A DNA stretch of 64,000 bases from Diaporthe sp. PMI_573 (lineage: Eukaryota; Ascomycota; Sordariomycetes; Diaporthales; Diaporthaceae), in the NCBI GenBank assembly GCA_021399435.1, contig JAJTUP010000090.1, positions 124,001-188,000 on the forward strand. The letters run 5' to 3'. The notes under the pieces are model-generated. The model was not told the DNA's origin, did not search any database, and saw only the letters and a program-made list of their open reading frames with translations. Positions within the stretch are counted from its first letter, which is position 1. Each line of letters begins with the position of its first letter. A program made the translations under genes and the position numbers. Below, piece by piece: positions 18,723 through 28,062 of the stretch.

Positions 18723-21195
18723 GCCGCCCCTTGTTGCGGCCGCACTTGTGGCAATTCTTCACGTAGCGTCGGACATCCTTGTTCAATCCCTCCCAGTGGT
18801 ATTGGCGGCGGATTGCCTCGATCGTCTTGTTCTGCCCTGGGTGGGCGAAGATCTTGGGTTCGTGAGCCTCGCGGATCAGAGCGGTACGTAGAAAGAGTTG
18901 GCCATTGCTCGTGAGTTCCGGGACGATCAATTTGCCTTCATATGAGCCGAGTTCTTGTTTCTCATTCTCGGCCTTGATGAGGTCGACGAGGTCGGAACCC
19001 TGAACCGTATAGGGTGTCAACGCAACCTCGGCTGCGTTGATCGCAGGTTTAATCTTCTCGGGCGGGATCAGCGCCATTGTGCGTTCTTCTTGCTCACGGG
19101 CTTTGACAGTAGGGAGATCGGCAGTCTTTCGTGAGAGGGCATCAGCAGCAACGTTATCCTTGCCCGGTCGGTACTGGAATGTGATGTCGAAGTTCGAGAG
19201 GAAGTCTGCCCAGCGGACTTGCCGGGTAGAGAGGACTCGTTTTGTCGAGTAATACACGAGCGCTTGGTGGTCAGTCAGGACGAAGAACTTCATTCCGAGT
19301 AGTTCAGGCTGGTATTGCTCAAGGGTTTGTACCACAGCGAGTAATTCGCGGTCCTGGATCGGGTAGGCTCTCTCGGCCGGGGTCATTGTCTTGGAGAAGT
19401 AACCCACCGGCTTCCACTCGCCGTCAGGTTGCTTCTGCCAGATAACTCCTCCAGTGGCGTTACGTGAGGCGTCAGTCTCGACTTTCGTTTCTCGACCCGG
19501 TACGAAGAAGGCCATCACAGGCGCTTCGCACGCGAGTCGTTTGAGTTCTTCAAAGGCAGCTTGTTGCTCGGGGCCGCAGCTAAAGGGCACATCCTTCTTG
19601 AGTAAACGGTTAAGAGGCTCTGCGGTGCCGCTCGCGTGATGGCAGAATACGCGAATATAGTTGCAGAGGCCTAGGAATGAGCGGATCGCGGTCTTCGACT
19701 TGAGGTCTTCGAATTTCCAGTTGTGAATAGCCTTCACTTTCTCAGGGTCGATGCGAACACCTACCCCGGCTTCCATCACAATGCCGAGGTAGTCTATCGT
19801 CGTGACGTTAAATCGGGACTTCTTGATGTCCCCTTGAAGATCGGCTTGGCTCAGTCGGTGTATCACTTCCTCCACCTGTACCCAGTGGACTTCTTCGTCT
19901 TCCTCATCTGAATAGATCAGAACGTCGTCGGCGTAGGCGCTCGCAAATAGGTCTAGGAGTTCGTTCAATTGGGCATTAATGAAATCCTGCCACCAAGCCG
20001 GCCCAACCTTAAGGCCGAAAGGCAGAACCTTCCACTGGAATGTACCCTGGCGTGTACGAAACGCTGTCAAGTGTTCAGAGTTCACGGCCATACGGAGTCG
20101 GTTGAAGGCCCTGATGATATCAATCTTAGAGAATCTCTTAGCGTTGCGGCACCCAGCCACTGTCCCGTTGACATCAGGTGCGGGGACCAAACGGTCCTTC
20201 AAGAATTGGTTGATCCAGCGGTAATCAATACAAAAGCGCTTGTCCGTAGAGTGTGGCTTTGGTACGAAGAGGACTGACGCTGCCTTGGGCTCCATACATC
20301 GCTCGATAAACCCAATCTTCAAGAGTTCGTCTGTTGTTTCCTTCTCCAGTGGAATCAATCCGATCGGTGTGCGGAAGGTCGGAGGTGAGCCGGTCAACGG
20401 ATTCTTCAGTTCGAGCGTCACATCGTACCCGGGTCGCCGGGGCGGGAGTTTGGTAGAGGCCTTCTTCGAAAAGAAACCCTCGAGGTGGCGTAACCGTAGT
20501 GGTAACCGTTCGCGGACCAATTGAACGTGTCCTGGGTCCTCGTCTAGGGGAAAAGGTATCTTCTCGCCTCTATTGGTCCTCCACGATGGGTTGATTCCAG
20601 CGATTCCCGTAATCTGTTGTGGCTTAGATAGCTCGAGGGGTATAGGCTCGCCAGGTAGCGGCTTATCCCTCCACCGCGCTTGTCGCGGGTCGTCATTGAT
20701 CTGGGCTTGAAGGGCTGCTACGTTGACGACTGGGTCGATAGATATCGGTTGGTCGCACTTTTCGTGGGCGAGGCTCTTTTTGTCTTCTGGCCATTCCAAT
20801 GTCCTTGTCCGGGGGTGTAGCCAGACATCTTTTTCTACAAACCAGTCTAGACCAATGAATACGTCATAGCCTGTTTCGGTGACCCAGAACGATTCGTCAG
20901 GGAACGTTCGACCGTCTACACACAGTGATGTTTTGAGGATGTAGGTGATGCGGCCGGCTTCTTGTTGGCGGTAGTCGGTCAAGGTGATAGGTCGTTTGAG
21001 CTTCTTAAGACGGGCGCCCAGCTGCTCCACCGCACGCTGAGCTACTGAGGGACTGACTAGCAGTCGGGCTTCTGCTCCAGTATCACAAAGGGCTTTGATC
21101 GGCACTTCTTCACTATGCTTCTTAAGTTGAGCATTAATGAGGAAGGAGGTGGGATTCTCTCTCCCGATCTGGACTGTTGTGTACATAGGGACCAC
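18631..21195 (-). CDS. Gypsy pol, first part: protease, RT, RNase H, integrase finger
   Basis: The likely start is the ATG at 21186, just 3' of a hairpin. Domains in order: aspartic protease (LCDTGAEARLLV, near residue 38), reverse transcriptase (FSKIDIIRAFNRLR, then VLPFGLKVGPAWWQ, then the catalytic AYADDVLIYSD), RNase H (VETDASRNATGGV, with TDHQALVYYS) and the integrase HHCC finger (HPGQNK...CHKCGRNKG). After the finger the frame runs off into an out-of-frame tail, whereas the correct continuation lies in the frame starting at 18722. A G-run (CCCC at 18727-18730 on the plus strand) is the probable indel site. All catalytic motifs upstream are intact. Confidence 0.93.
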   Translation of the reverse strand: MVPMYTTVQIGRENPTSFLINAQLKKHSEEVPIKALCDTGAEARLLVSPSVAQRAVEQLGARLKKLKRPITLTDYRQQEAGRITYILKTSLCVDGRTFPDESFWVTETGYDVFIGLDWFVEKDVWLHPRTRTLEWPEDKKSLAHEKCDQPISIDPVVNVAALQAQINDDPRQARWRDKPLPGEPIPLELSKPQQITGIAGINPSWRTNRGEKIPFPLDEDPGHVQLVRERLPLRLRHLEGFFSKKASTKLPPRRPGYDVTLELKNPLTGSPPTFRTPIGLIPLEKETTDELLKIGFIERCMEPKAASVLFVPKPHSTDKRFCIDYRWINQFLKDRLVPAPDVNGTVAGCRNAKRFSKIDIIRAFNRLRMAVNSEHLTAFRTRQGTFQWKVLPFGLKVGPAWWQDFINAQLNELLDLFASAYADDVLIYSDEEDEEVHWVQVEEVIHRLSQADLQGDIKKSRFNVTTIDYLGIVMEAGVGVRIDPEKVKAIHNWKFEDLKSKTAIRSFLGLCNYIRVFCHHASGTAEPLNRLLKKDVPFSCGPEQQAAFEELKRLACEAPVMAFFVPGRETKVETDASRNATGGVIWQKQPDGEWKPVGYFSKTMTPAERAYPIQDRELLAVVQTLEQYQPELLGMKFFVLTDHQALVYYSTKRVLSTRQVRWADFLSNFDITFQYRPGKDNVAADALSRKTADLPTVKAREQEERTMALIPPEKIKPAINAAEVALTPYTVQGSDLVDLIKAENEKQELGSYEGKLIVPELTSNGQLFLRTALIREAHEPKIFAHPGQNKTIEAIRRQYHWEGLNKDVRRYVKNCHKCGRNKGRHDRSPGLLRPITYSEPRVGARGRRWQRYAA

Positions 21196-21216
21196 CGTAG
21201 AGACTTCCGGTGGTCC
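21189..21216 (-). promoter_or_regulatory. Hairpin between gag stop and pol AUG
   Basis: On the coding strand, GGACCACCG (21216-21208) pairs perfectly with CGGTGGTCC (21197-21189) around a 10-nt loop. The stem starts at the last base of the gag TAG (21218-21216). The pol ATG (21186-21184) lies two bases beyond the stem. Gag and pol are in different frames. Established: LTR elements use recoding or reinitiation to make Pol; the arrangement here fits coupled termination-reinitiation better than readthrough. Confidence 0.75.
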
Positions 21217-22649
21217 TACTCGTTTTCCGACTCATCGCTCGAGCTCGTTTCCTCTACCTTAGCATCCTTCTCCTTAGCCTTGATAGACTTGACTGTCGGG
21301 AGCTTCTCGCGGTCCGGGCAAGCAGCGCCTTTGTGGCCAACCTTGCCGCAAATGAAGCAGGAGTTAGCATCCCAGTGGACGCGCTTTTCATCCTCCGTGA
21401 GGGCGCGGTGAGCGGTTAGGACGGTAACAGGTTTGCCGTTAGAAGCCTTTGGGTTGGAATCGGGTTTAGGTCGGTGGTTGTTACGAGACTTAGGCAAATG
21501 AGAAGATGATTTACGGTCGTTGGGGTCGTTGGTATTAGAGCTATCCTTCTTACGGCGACGCTCCTGGTTCAGTTCGTAATGGCGTTGTTGGCTGTGGGCG
21601 GCGTCGGCGACGTTACGGGTGAAGCGTTCGTAGGAAATGTCGGGGTCTTTGCTGTCACTAAGCAGACGGTTGTCAAGACCAGGTGGGATGTGTTCCCATA
21701 GGGTGGCTTTACGTTCAGCGTCGGCGATGCCAGCTTCGTCGGCTAGGGCGTTGATGTCCGAAATAAACTGGAAGATATCGGTTTTGCTTCCCGGCTCATA
21801 CATCATCTTAGCCAGAGCCTTACGAGCGTCGGAAGCTTGGTTCGAGTTGTGGTACACCGTTGCTAGTACCTGGATCATTTCGGCCACGCCCGAATAAGGG
21901 TTAGTCTCAGATAGGTATCGAGTCTTGATCATCTTATTGGCACGATCGGTCGTCAGGCTATGGACGAGAGCCATCCGGGCATATTCGTTCTTGAATGTGT
22001 CATTATCGATCTTAAACTTGTCAGCCAATCGGGCAACCCAACTGTCAAACTCGTTCTTGTCACCCCCAAACCTGCCAGGGTCGGTGGCCGTAGGTTTAGC
22101 CTTTCGGTCGTAGTCGGGGTTAACAGCGTCTTGGTCCTTGCCATAGGGTTTGAAGGCAGCCCGCGCGGCTATACCAATCGGGGTGAAGGTCTTGCCACCA
22201 AACGCACTCACGTCGGGGGTAGCCTCACGTGGTCGGGCATTGTTGCGACCATTGCCGTTGTCATTACCGTTGCTGTCGATTGCAGCCTTGAGCTGCACGT
22301 TCTCGGCGCGTAGGCGTGTGAGCTCAGCTTGGATCTGCGCGAGCTGAGCTTGGACTTCGTCGTCGGCCATCTCAGGTGCAGTGTCGTGTTCACTTGGGGT
22401 CGGTATCGGTGTGGTGGTCCCGCTAGTCCTTGCTGAATCGGACTCGTCGTTCGAGTCGTCAGGAATGACTTCAATGCTGGGGAGCACCAGACTTGCGTCG
22501 TTGGCTGAGTCTTCTTGCTCAATGGTCGAGTCGGTATCAGGGGCCGTCCCTCCTACACTTTCTAAGCCGTTGATCGCTCCTCCAGCAGACTCGCGGTTCA
22601 GTCGGACGGATCGTCGGCTTGCGAGCGGATAGGTCTTCCTCGGCGGCAT
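21216..22649 (-). CDS. Gypsy gag with CCHC zinc knuckle
   Basis: A 477-residue frame from ATG 22649. Residues 90-120 form a heptad-like coiled coil (IQAELTRLRAENVQLKAAI). The central region matches Gypsy capsid (FGGDKNEFDSWVARLADKF onward, with TLWEHIPPGLDNRL). The nucleocapsid knuckle is CFICGKVGHKGAACPD near residue 440, followed by a Lys/Glu-rich acidic tail. No stops or frameshifts are seen, so this gag appears functional. Confidence 0.93.
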   Translation of the reverse strand: MPPRKTYPLASRRSVRLNRESAGGAINGLESVGGTAPDTDSTIEQEDSANDASLVLPSIEVIPDDSNDESDSARTSGTTTPIPTPSEHDTAPEMADDEVQAQLAQIQAELTRLRAENVQLKAAIDSNGNDNGNGRNNARPREATPDVSAFGGKTFTPIGIAARAAFKPYGKDQDAVNPDYDRKAKPTATDPGRFGGDKNEFDSWVARLADKFKIDNDTFKNEYARMALVHSLTTDRANKMIKTRYLSETNPYSGVAEMIQVLATVYHNSNQASDARKALAKMMYEPGSKTDIFQFISDINALADEAGIADAERKATLWEHIPPGLDNRLLSDSKDPDISYERFTRNVADAAHSQQRHYELNQERRRKKDSSNTNDPNDRKSSSHLPKSRNNHRPKPDSNPKASNGKPVTVLTAHRALTEDEKRVHWDANSCFICGKVGHKGAACPDREKLPTVKSIKAKEKDAKVEETSSSDESENE

Positions 22650-22696
22650 CTAGGTCGGCCGGGTCGTTGATCGGTGTCAGTTAGTCGACTAGCCAA

Positions 22697-22820
22697 TCAT
22701 TAGTCGTTGGTCGTTGGTCGTTGGTCGTTGGTCGTTGGTCGTTGGTCGTTGGTCGTTGGTCGTTGGTCGTTGGTCGTTGGTCGTTGGTCGTTGGTCGTTG
22801 GTCGTTGGTCGTTGGTCGTT
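22697..22820. repeat. 7-bp minisatellite (GTCGTTG)n in the Gypsy leader
   Basis: About 17 uninterrupted copies of a 7-bp unit (GTCGTTG) lie between the gag ATG and the 5' LTR, in the transcribed leader. Two copies of a TTATTTATTGATCGCTA block follow at about 22858 and 22893. The array should vary in length between copies. Confidence 0.92.
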
Positions 22821-22939
22821 CGGTCGGATGCGTATGAACGACGTGAAATAGGGCAGCTTATTTATTGATCGCTAAGCCAGCGAAAAGGGTACCTTATTTA
22901 TTGATCGCTAGGTCAGCGAGTAAAGAGAGAGTAGAATAG

Positions 22940-23143
22940 TGTCACGGCCAGCGTTGCAGAGGGCGTGAACAACTTGAATTGGCACTATGGACGAAGATTC
23001 TACTCTAGGGAAGCAAGAGAAAGAAAAGGCCGCAGCCTTTACCGCGGGCGCGACGAGAAGTCAAGCGCGTTGGCCTGCACGCTAGATCGCGTGCTTGCAT
23101 GCCCCACCTGGCCATCCAGGGTTAGGGTTCCGTCGTCGTCACA
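22940..23143 (-). repeat. 5' LTR of the Gypsy element (204 bp)
   Basis: This is the upstream LTR on the coding strand. It begins and ends with the TG...CA pair and is followed on the plus strand by the duplication ATTAC (23144-23148). It matches 17213-17416. Confidence 0.95.
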
Positions 23144-23148
23144 ATTAC

Positions 23149-23423
23149 TAGAGTCCGGGCTCGGGCGAGCGCCGTAGGCGCTGGCACAATGCGCCCTGAG
23201 TCCCACTCTCCGCTTTTAGAGTTGATACGCGAAACCCAAGAAGTTGACCCGAATCTACAAGCTAAGATCCAGAAGATTAAATCCCTGGAAGATCACGATT
23301 CGGTGGGTTCTGGCTATGAGATCCGAGACGGACTCCTTTACCAGAACGGACGCATATGTGTGCCGGAACAAGAAGCTCTGCGACAGGAGATCCTACGAAT
23401 TCACTACGATGACCCACTTGAGA
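23149..23423 (+). pseudogene. Older Gypsy pol fragment (RNase H-integrase linker)
   Basis: The plus-strand frame LLELIRETQEVDPNLQAKIQ, followed by YEIRDGLLYQNGRICVPE and LRQEILRIHYDDP, is the typical region leading into the Gypsy integrase zinc finger. It stops where a run of 20 T residues begins at 23424. The complete Gypsy element inserted just upstream, at ATTAC. This is a different, opposite-oriented Gypsy relic and not part of the young element. Confidence 0.8.
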
Positions 23424-23443
23424 TTTTTTTTTTTTTTTTTTTT
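23424..23443. repeat. Poly-T tract (20 nt)
   Basis: Twenty consecutive T residues break the old Gypsy reading frame exactly after DDP. It could be the poly-A tail of a minus-strand non-LTR element, but no matching coding domain or target duplication was found to the right. Confidence 0.6.
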
Positions 23444-24600
23444 CGCTTGGTACGTCATTTTCAACACTGGAATCCGGAACGATCGAAGTGATTTGAATTT
23501 TGGACAAAACGCCCTCATAGTCGGCGAATAGAATTAAATATCTGGTGAAAGCGAAGATAAAGATTGGGGTAAGAGCAAAGTTCCATCGAGCGTCGCGAAA
23601 TGTGTAAGTTACGAAGTACTTCGTACCTGTGTTCTCTTCGCACCAACGCACCATCACTGCCCAATACATTAATCTGCACAAAACGGCTGCTTTCAATCCC
23701 CGTTGCAGATAGATTCTAGGCTGAACAATGGACTAAGGCTCCATGCCCACTATGCCAGCTTAACTACAAGGCCAGCCGTCGGGACATGAGGTTGTGAGTC
23801 TGCTGGGCCGGAAAGCCTTCTTTCGCCGAAGGGTGTCATTAGAAAGGAGATACGGAACGACATTACAAATGACAAACATCCTGTGGTTGAAAGGGCCGAG
23901 ACCAGTGGGATCACCCAGTCTATGCTCTTCTCCCAACTCTTTCCTCGTGAATACCGCAGAACCTTTTCCACTCGATTTTGAGGTCTTTAAAAAGATTCGG
24001 TTCTATATAGCCTAAGCAAAGTATGATGGCCTGTAATACTTCTACTACCTGTCCATCGTTTACAGGAAAGGGACACGTCGACTAAATACGCGTAATAAGT
24101 TACAAGAAATTAGAATGAAGGGAGGTGCCATCGAACAAGCCAGGCCAGCACTGGGGATGACGCAAGGAAAGACTTGGTTAGAGACATGCTGTGTGTGTCC
24201 ACGTCCCTTCGCTGCTCACCCTGCTCAAAGACCACCTTCGATCCGGAAGAAGAGGGTAATCCGTGGCTTTCTCCCTTGGCCGTGGCGGGCCTGGCGGGCC
24301 TGGCGGGTTAGATAGTTAGGTTTGTACATGTGCAGACCGGCCACGCTCGCAGCAAGACCAACTGATGTGCTGCTTTATCTGCTGATCCAACTCTTGGGTA
24401 GCGCTCTCACGGTTGAAGTTGCATTAGGGAATCCCGTTCTGTATCCGCCTGCGCTCAGCAAGATCCGAGACCTTGGTCCAGTCGTCATCGGGAAGCGCTG
24501 AGCTGCTGAAGGCACTGCTCGTGCTTGGGTATAAATTTACCAGCAGCACCCCACCCTGCCCCCAAGCTCCAAAGCGTCCGTCCCCTCTGCCTCGCATTTC
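23444..24600. other. No supported gene
   Basis: Short frames only. The motif GAAAGGAGATACGGAACGACATTACAAAT at about 23846-23875 resembles one near 1524-1555. A small triplicated GGCGGGCCT unit occurs at about 24286-24307. Nothing else is interpretable. Confidence 0.4.
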
Positions 24601-25696
24601 ATGTCCCCACCAACACATAATCCCGCCGCAATGGCAATCGCTGCCAATAACAGCAGCATCATAGAAATTGGGGACTCCCAATTGAGCACCCCGAGCGAAG
24701 ACTACGAGTCTTGGGGGAGGGAAGCACACGAGACCCAGAGCCAGGTGATGAAGGACGAGGACGGCGATGTATCCATTTGCCCAAACGACGATCTATGGAC
24801 GGCCGGCCGTGCCATACGTACCATAAGCTCGCCCCCGCGTCTCCATCCCCTTGTGCCGAAACAAGCCATTGACACGCCGAAACCAGGGACCACGGTGAGG
24901 AGAATGAGGCGGACCACGAGAATAGGTACACCCACACGCAGGTTGCGCGCAGCAAGATGGCCGGCAACACGCCGTGGGCCTCGCAGATGTTTCCCGTTCC
25001 TACGCAGGAGTCGGTCCCCGCATCCATGCTCACCGGCGACGAGTCCTACTCCATCAAACTCGTCAGCTTCAGCAAGGCCTTAACCCAGCTCCCGGACACA
25101 CAAGGACCAAACCAAGAAACGCAGGCAGTAGAAGGGGAGGAGGCAGCCCGGACGGCGGACCGTGCCGAGGGCCAGCAGTCTTTAAGTCCCGGGCATGGAC
25201 GACAACACGACGACACACGAACACTCGTCGCCGCGGAGGGAACCAATACTGCGGGGCAGGAAGTCCCGAGGGTGGAGGAACCAGCCCAGAAAGCGGCCCA
25301 AGAGGTGGAAGGAAGGCCGCAGAACCCGCCGCCCGGTGGGTCACACTACACAAAAGCCGAGGATCGGAGGACGGCGGTGGGAAGGAGCAGAAGCAGGCCA
25401 GGAGCCAAGACGCCGGCGCCAGCAACAAGCGCCGGCGCAAGGTGGCGGGAACAAGCGACGAGCCGCGGGCCAGCAAGAGGCGCAGGGGGGAAGAACAGCA
25501 AGGAGAAGAGGAGGCCAGGAGCAGCAGCAGCCTCGAGCTGCCAGCAGGGGTGGGGGTGGATGTGGTTGGGGTGTTCGCGGAGCGCTTGATGAACGGCATG
25601 CTGGACCTTGCATCCGAGCACGGCGTGGCGGCCATGATGACGGTGACCGCCGACAGGGTAACGTTGGAGGTGCGGCTGGATGCTTCAGCCACTTGA
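24601..25696 (+). CDS. Hypothetical nuclear-type protein, exon structure partly resolved
   Basis: Exon 1 (24601-24894) starts at an ATG and reads SIIEIGDSQLSTPSEDYESW. A 47-bp intron with donor GTGAGG and acceptor CACGCAG (24895-24941) joins it in phase 0 to SKMAGNTPWASQMFPVPTQE. The likely C-terminus is in another frame (ending at 25696): a bipartite basic cluster (KRRRKV...SKRRRGEE), then FAERLMNGMLDLASEHGVA and TLEVRLDASAT. A second intron or a frameshift between about 25150 and 25350 is needed and was not located. The segment is richer in G+C than its neighbours. I do not recognise the family. Nuclear location is inferred from the basic clusters. Confidence 0.45.
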
Positions 25697-25907
25697 TCTT
25701 CCGGGATGTTCGGTGAGAGGGTTTTCATGTTATTTATTGAAATCAGCTCGACATATAGAAAGGTTGCCCTGGCGATAAAAGAAGTTACAGCGGCAAGATC
25801 AACAGCGGGCCCAATTTGGCGGTTTGGGACTACAGCCCCCGTTTCGTCTTCGATAATGAGGGCACAGGAACTGAGGCGGCAGAAGAGTTTGCCTGCTTCC
25901 CTTTCTC

Positions 25908-26346
25908 CAATAGGACCTGCAGCGACTGGCCAATATGGTGCGGCACGGTCCCGACTTTCCACGCTCAGGCATCGACTTCCGCCACGTGCTTGACATATCC
26001 TAACAGCCGGGTGGGCTGGCCCTCTGCACATCGCTGCTGCAAGGACACTTCACCGGAGACTGGTCCCTAGTTGATGCAGTGGCTTGTTGCGAGGCGGGCG
26101 GCTTCGTTTATGCGTCAGCGCTGGCAGCGCAGGTCGGTGTACCCCTAGCGCTGATTCGTGAAGCCGGCAAGCTCCCACCGCCTACTGTTTCCGTTCTCAA
26201 ACCCCAGTCGCATGTCTCGTCTTCGGCACCCAACAGCTCAGAGGAGAAGAGGATCGAGATGGGCCGGGATGTGGTTCCAAGAGGCTCATCAGCGGTGGTT
26301 GCAGATGATGTGCTTGCCACAGGGCAGACTCTATGCGCAGTAGGGA
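25908..26346 (+). pseudogene. Adenine phosphoribosyltransferase-like pseudogene
   Basis: The plus-strand reading gives LQRLANMVRHGPDFPRSGID, then a stop where a Gln codon is expected (TAA, about 25999), then QPGGLALCTSLLQGHFTGDW. After it come GGFVYASALAAQVGVPLAL, REAGKLPPPTVSV and the PRPP-binding VVADDVLATGQTL. Order matches fungal APRT-like proteins, which make AMP from adenine and PRPP. The CAA-to-TAA change is a C-to-T transition. The gene is cut off just after TLCAV, where hAT-type sequence (TAGGGATGGGCACG) begins. The 5' part is not recognisable. It is dead on at least two counts. Confidence 0.85.
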
Positions 26347-28062
26347 TGGGCACGTGTTTAATACACATGTGTATTAAACTGCTTTTTATTATAATGAAGC
26401 AGCTTTTTATTCCGAATAAAAAGCGCGCTTTTTATTGCAATATAACTACCCGTATATGAAGCTGCCCAAGGGTCATATAATACAAATAACCAAGCCAAAT
26501 TAGGTCAACTTTTTCCCCGTTCCTTCGCTCTCTGACCCATCTTGGACCTCAAATGTGTCCACAACTGTCTCTTCTCCGTCGGAGGCGGGTTGGTGAGTGA
26601 ACTCGCCGATAACAGCGTCAACTTCCAGACTTGATGCGCAATGGATTTCCATATACGTATCTTCGAGAGTAAGCCAACCGTCTTCTGTCAAATCTTCCCA
26701 GCTAACCACCGTAGAATCAACCTCATTGCGATGATCAAGAGGTTAATACTGAGACTGTGTTATCCTCTCTAGCACCCGTTCGTTCATGTAGATGAACGCC
26801 AACTTGTCAGCGTTGGCTGGTGTGAGCCTGTTGCGTGCCTTGCTGTGGAGGAAGTTAACCGCCGAGAATGATCTCTCTGAGGGAACTGAATTGGCTATGG
26901 TTCCAAAGATTCGGACAGCAAGTGTAGCCAGCTTGCTGCCCTGGTTATCAAGAAGCATCCAAGCATCTAATGGCGTCCATTCTTTTGAATAGACTAAGCC
27001 TCCCGCAGCAAACTGGCCGCCCGATTGTGCTCGGAAGTGGTTAAATTCTCGAACAACATGAAGGTAGTCAGCAGGATTGACTGCTGACTTAAAGAACCGA
27101 AGCACTTTCATCATCAGCTGTTCTTCAAGCTTAGTCCCGACTGTGTCAGGCCTTAATGCAAATCCTGCATAATGAATATCATATGTCTGTTTGTCCATCC
27201 GGTTTAACCATACGGAATACAGCTCGCTGAAATTCACGTCTTTATGTTGCTGAGAATCGTCAAGTGCTTTCCATTCTGCTGTAATCTCCAGCCAACGAGG
27301 AATCACATGGCCGATGTGAGCCCGATCGGCTTCTGAGGCATGCTGACGACTGCTAACAGGCTTAATTATAGCCAAAACAGTCTCTAGGCGTATCCAGAAG
27401 TGAGGGTTATTGACAGACTCCAGCACCCTCGGAAGAAGCTCGAGAGACCCGGAGGCTAGCTCTGCCCTCACGTCAGGACGGCGAGCGTATGTTTGGAGAG
27501 GCTCTTTACAGCGTAAAACTGACCGCAAAGCATTGAACTGGCTGCCCCAGCGTGTGATTACACTAAAGCGAGCGGTTAGTTATAGCTAGGAGTCAGAAAA
27601 ACTTAAAGACCCACGCGGATAAAAACGCCTTATGGTGGCCCCAAGCTGCCTTTTGTGCCTCTCTCAATCGAGCCAACTGCAGTTTCGACTTCTTGAAGAA
27701 GGTGACAATTAATGTAGTGCTTTTGAATGTCTCCTCAAAGAACGGCAGCTCTAGGATGTCCTTGATGAGTAGCTGTAACCCATGTGAATCGCAGAGGGAA
27801 AAGAAGCAATGCTGGAATTCCTTTCTTGCAGCCAAATGCACATGAGCTTTCCTCATCACGCTATCCGTATCTGTGCAAAACGAGTTAATTCGCAAGAAGT
27901 TACCCTTGCAAATTATCTCCAGCTCAGGATACAAAAGATCGATGTAGTGCTCAGCCGTGTGTTGAATCTCTCCTGTATCAAACGTCTTCCAATAGAACGC
28001 CGGACAATTTGCCACCTGTATCGAGATATTGATAATTCGATGACTTGTGATATTGTCTGAGG
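26342..28062 (-). mobile_element. hAT element truncated at its 5' side
   Basis: The low-coordinate end starts TAGGGATGGGCACG, followed by palindromic subterminal sequence (TTTAATACACATGTGTATTAAA in short form, and several CTTTTTATT units). The transposase gene reads inward on the minus strand. The upper end is lost where the next hAT begins at 28063, so its partner terminus and target duplication are missing. Insertion at the low end broke the APRT-like gene. Confidence 0.7.
26743..28060 (-). CDS. hAT transposase, N-terminally truncated, two exons
   Basis: The frame is open from 28060 (SDNITSHRIINISIQ) to 27615 and continues after a 52-bp intron (27563-27614; donor GTGGGT, branch CTAAC, acceptor TTTAG) as VITRWGSQFNALRSVL. 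It ends with the dimerisation block (IANSVPSERSFSAVNFLHSK, then NADKLAFIYMNERVL) and a stop at 26743. About 420 residues are stop-free. The BED finger and the first catalytic segment are missing because the element at 28063 abuts. An acidic frame at 26500-26709 may be a further 3' exon. Confidence 0.85.

Larger units (their letters stand above)
17213..23143 (-). mobile_element. Complete chromodomain Ty3/Gypsy retrotransposon
   Basis: This 5931-bp element has 204-bp LTRs with no difference that I can see, and 5-bp duplications ATTAC at 17208-17212 and 23144-23148. Transcription runs on the minus strand: gag (22649-21216), a stop-hairpin-AUG junction, then pol with protease, reverse transcriptase, RNase H, integrase and a C-terminal chromodomain. 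A purine tract (GGCGGGGGGTAG) precedes the 3' LTR, as a polypurine tract should. No TGG primer site follows the 5' LTR, so priming by a tRNA 3' end is not evident. A single frameshift divides pol. Identical LTRs imply recent insertion. Confidence 0.95.

Noticed and set aside
22697..22820. Possible CRISPR-like or telomeric array
   Set aside because: It is a simple 7-bp tandem array without spacers, and the unit is not a telomere repeat.
25069..26031. 320-codon minus-strand frame
   Set aside because: Long only because of high G+C and low complexity; it is antisense to spliced frames that fit better and has no recognisable domain.
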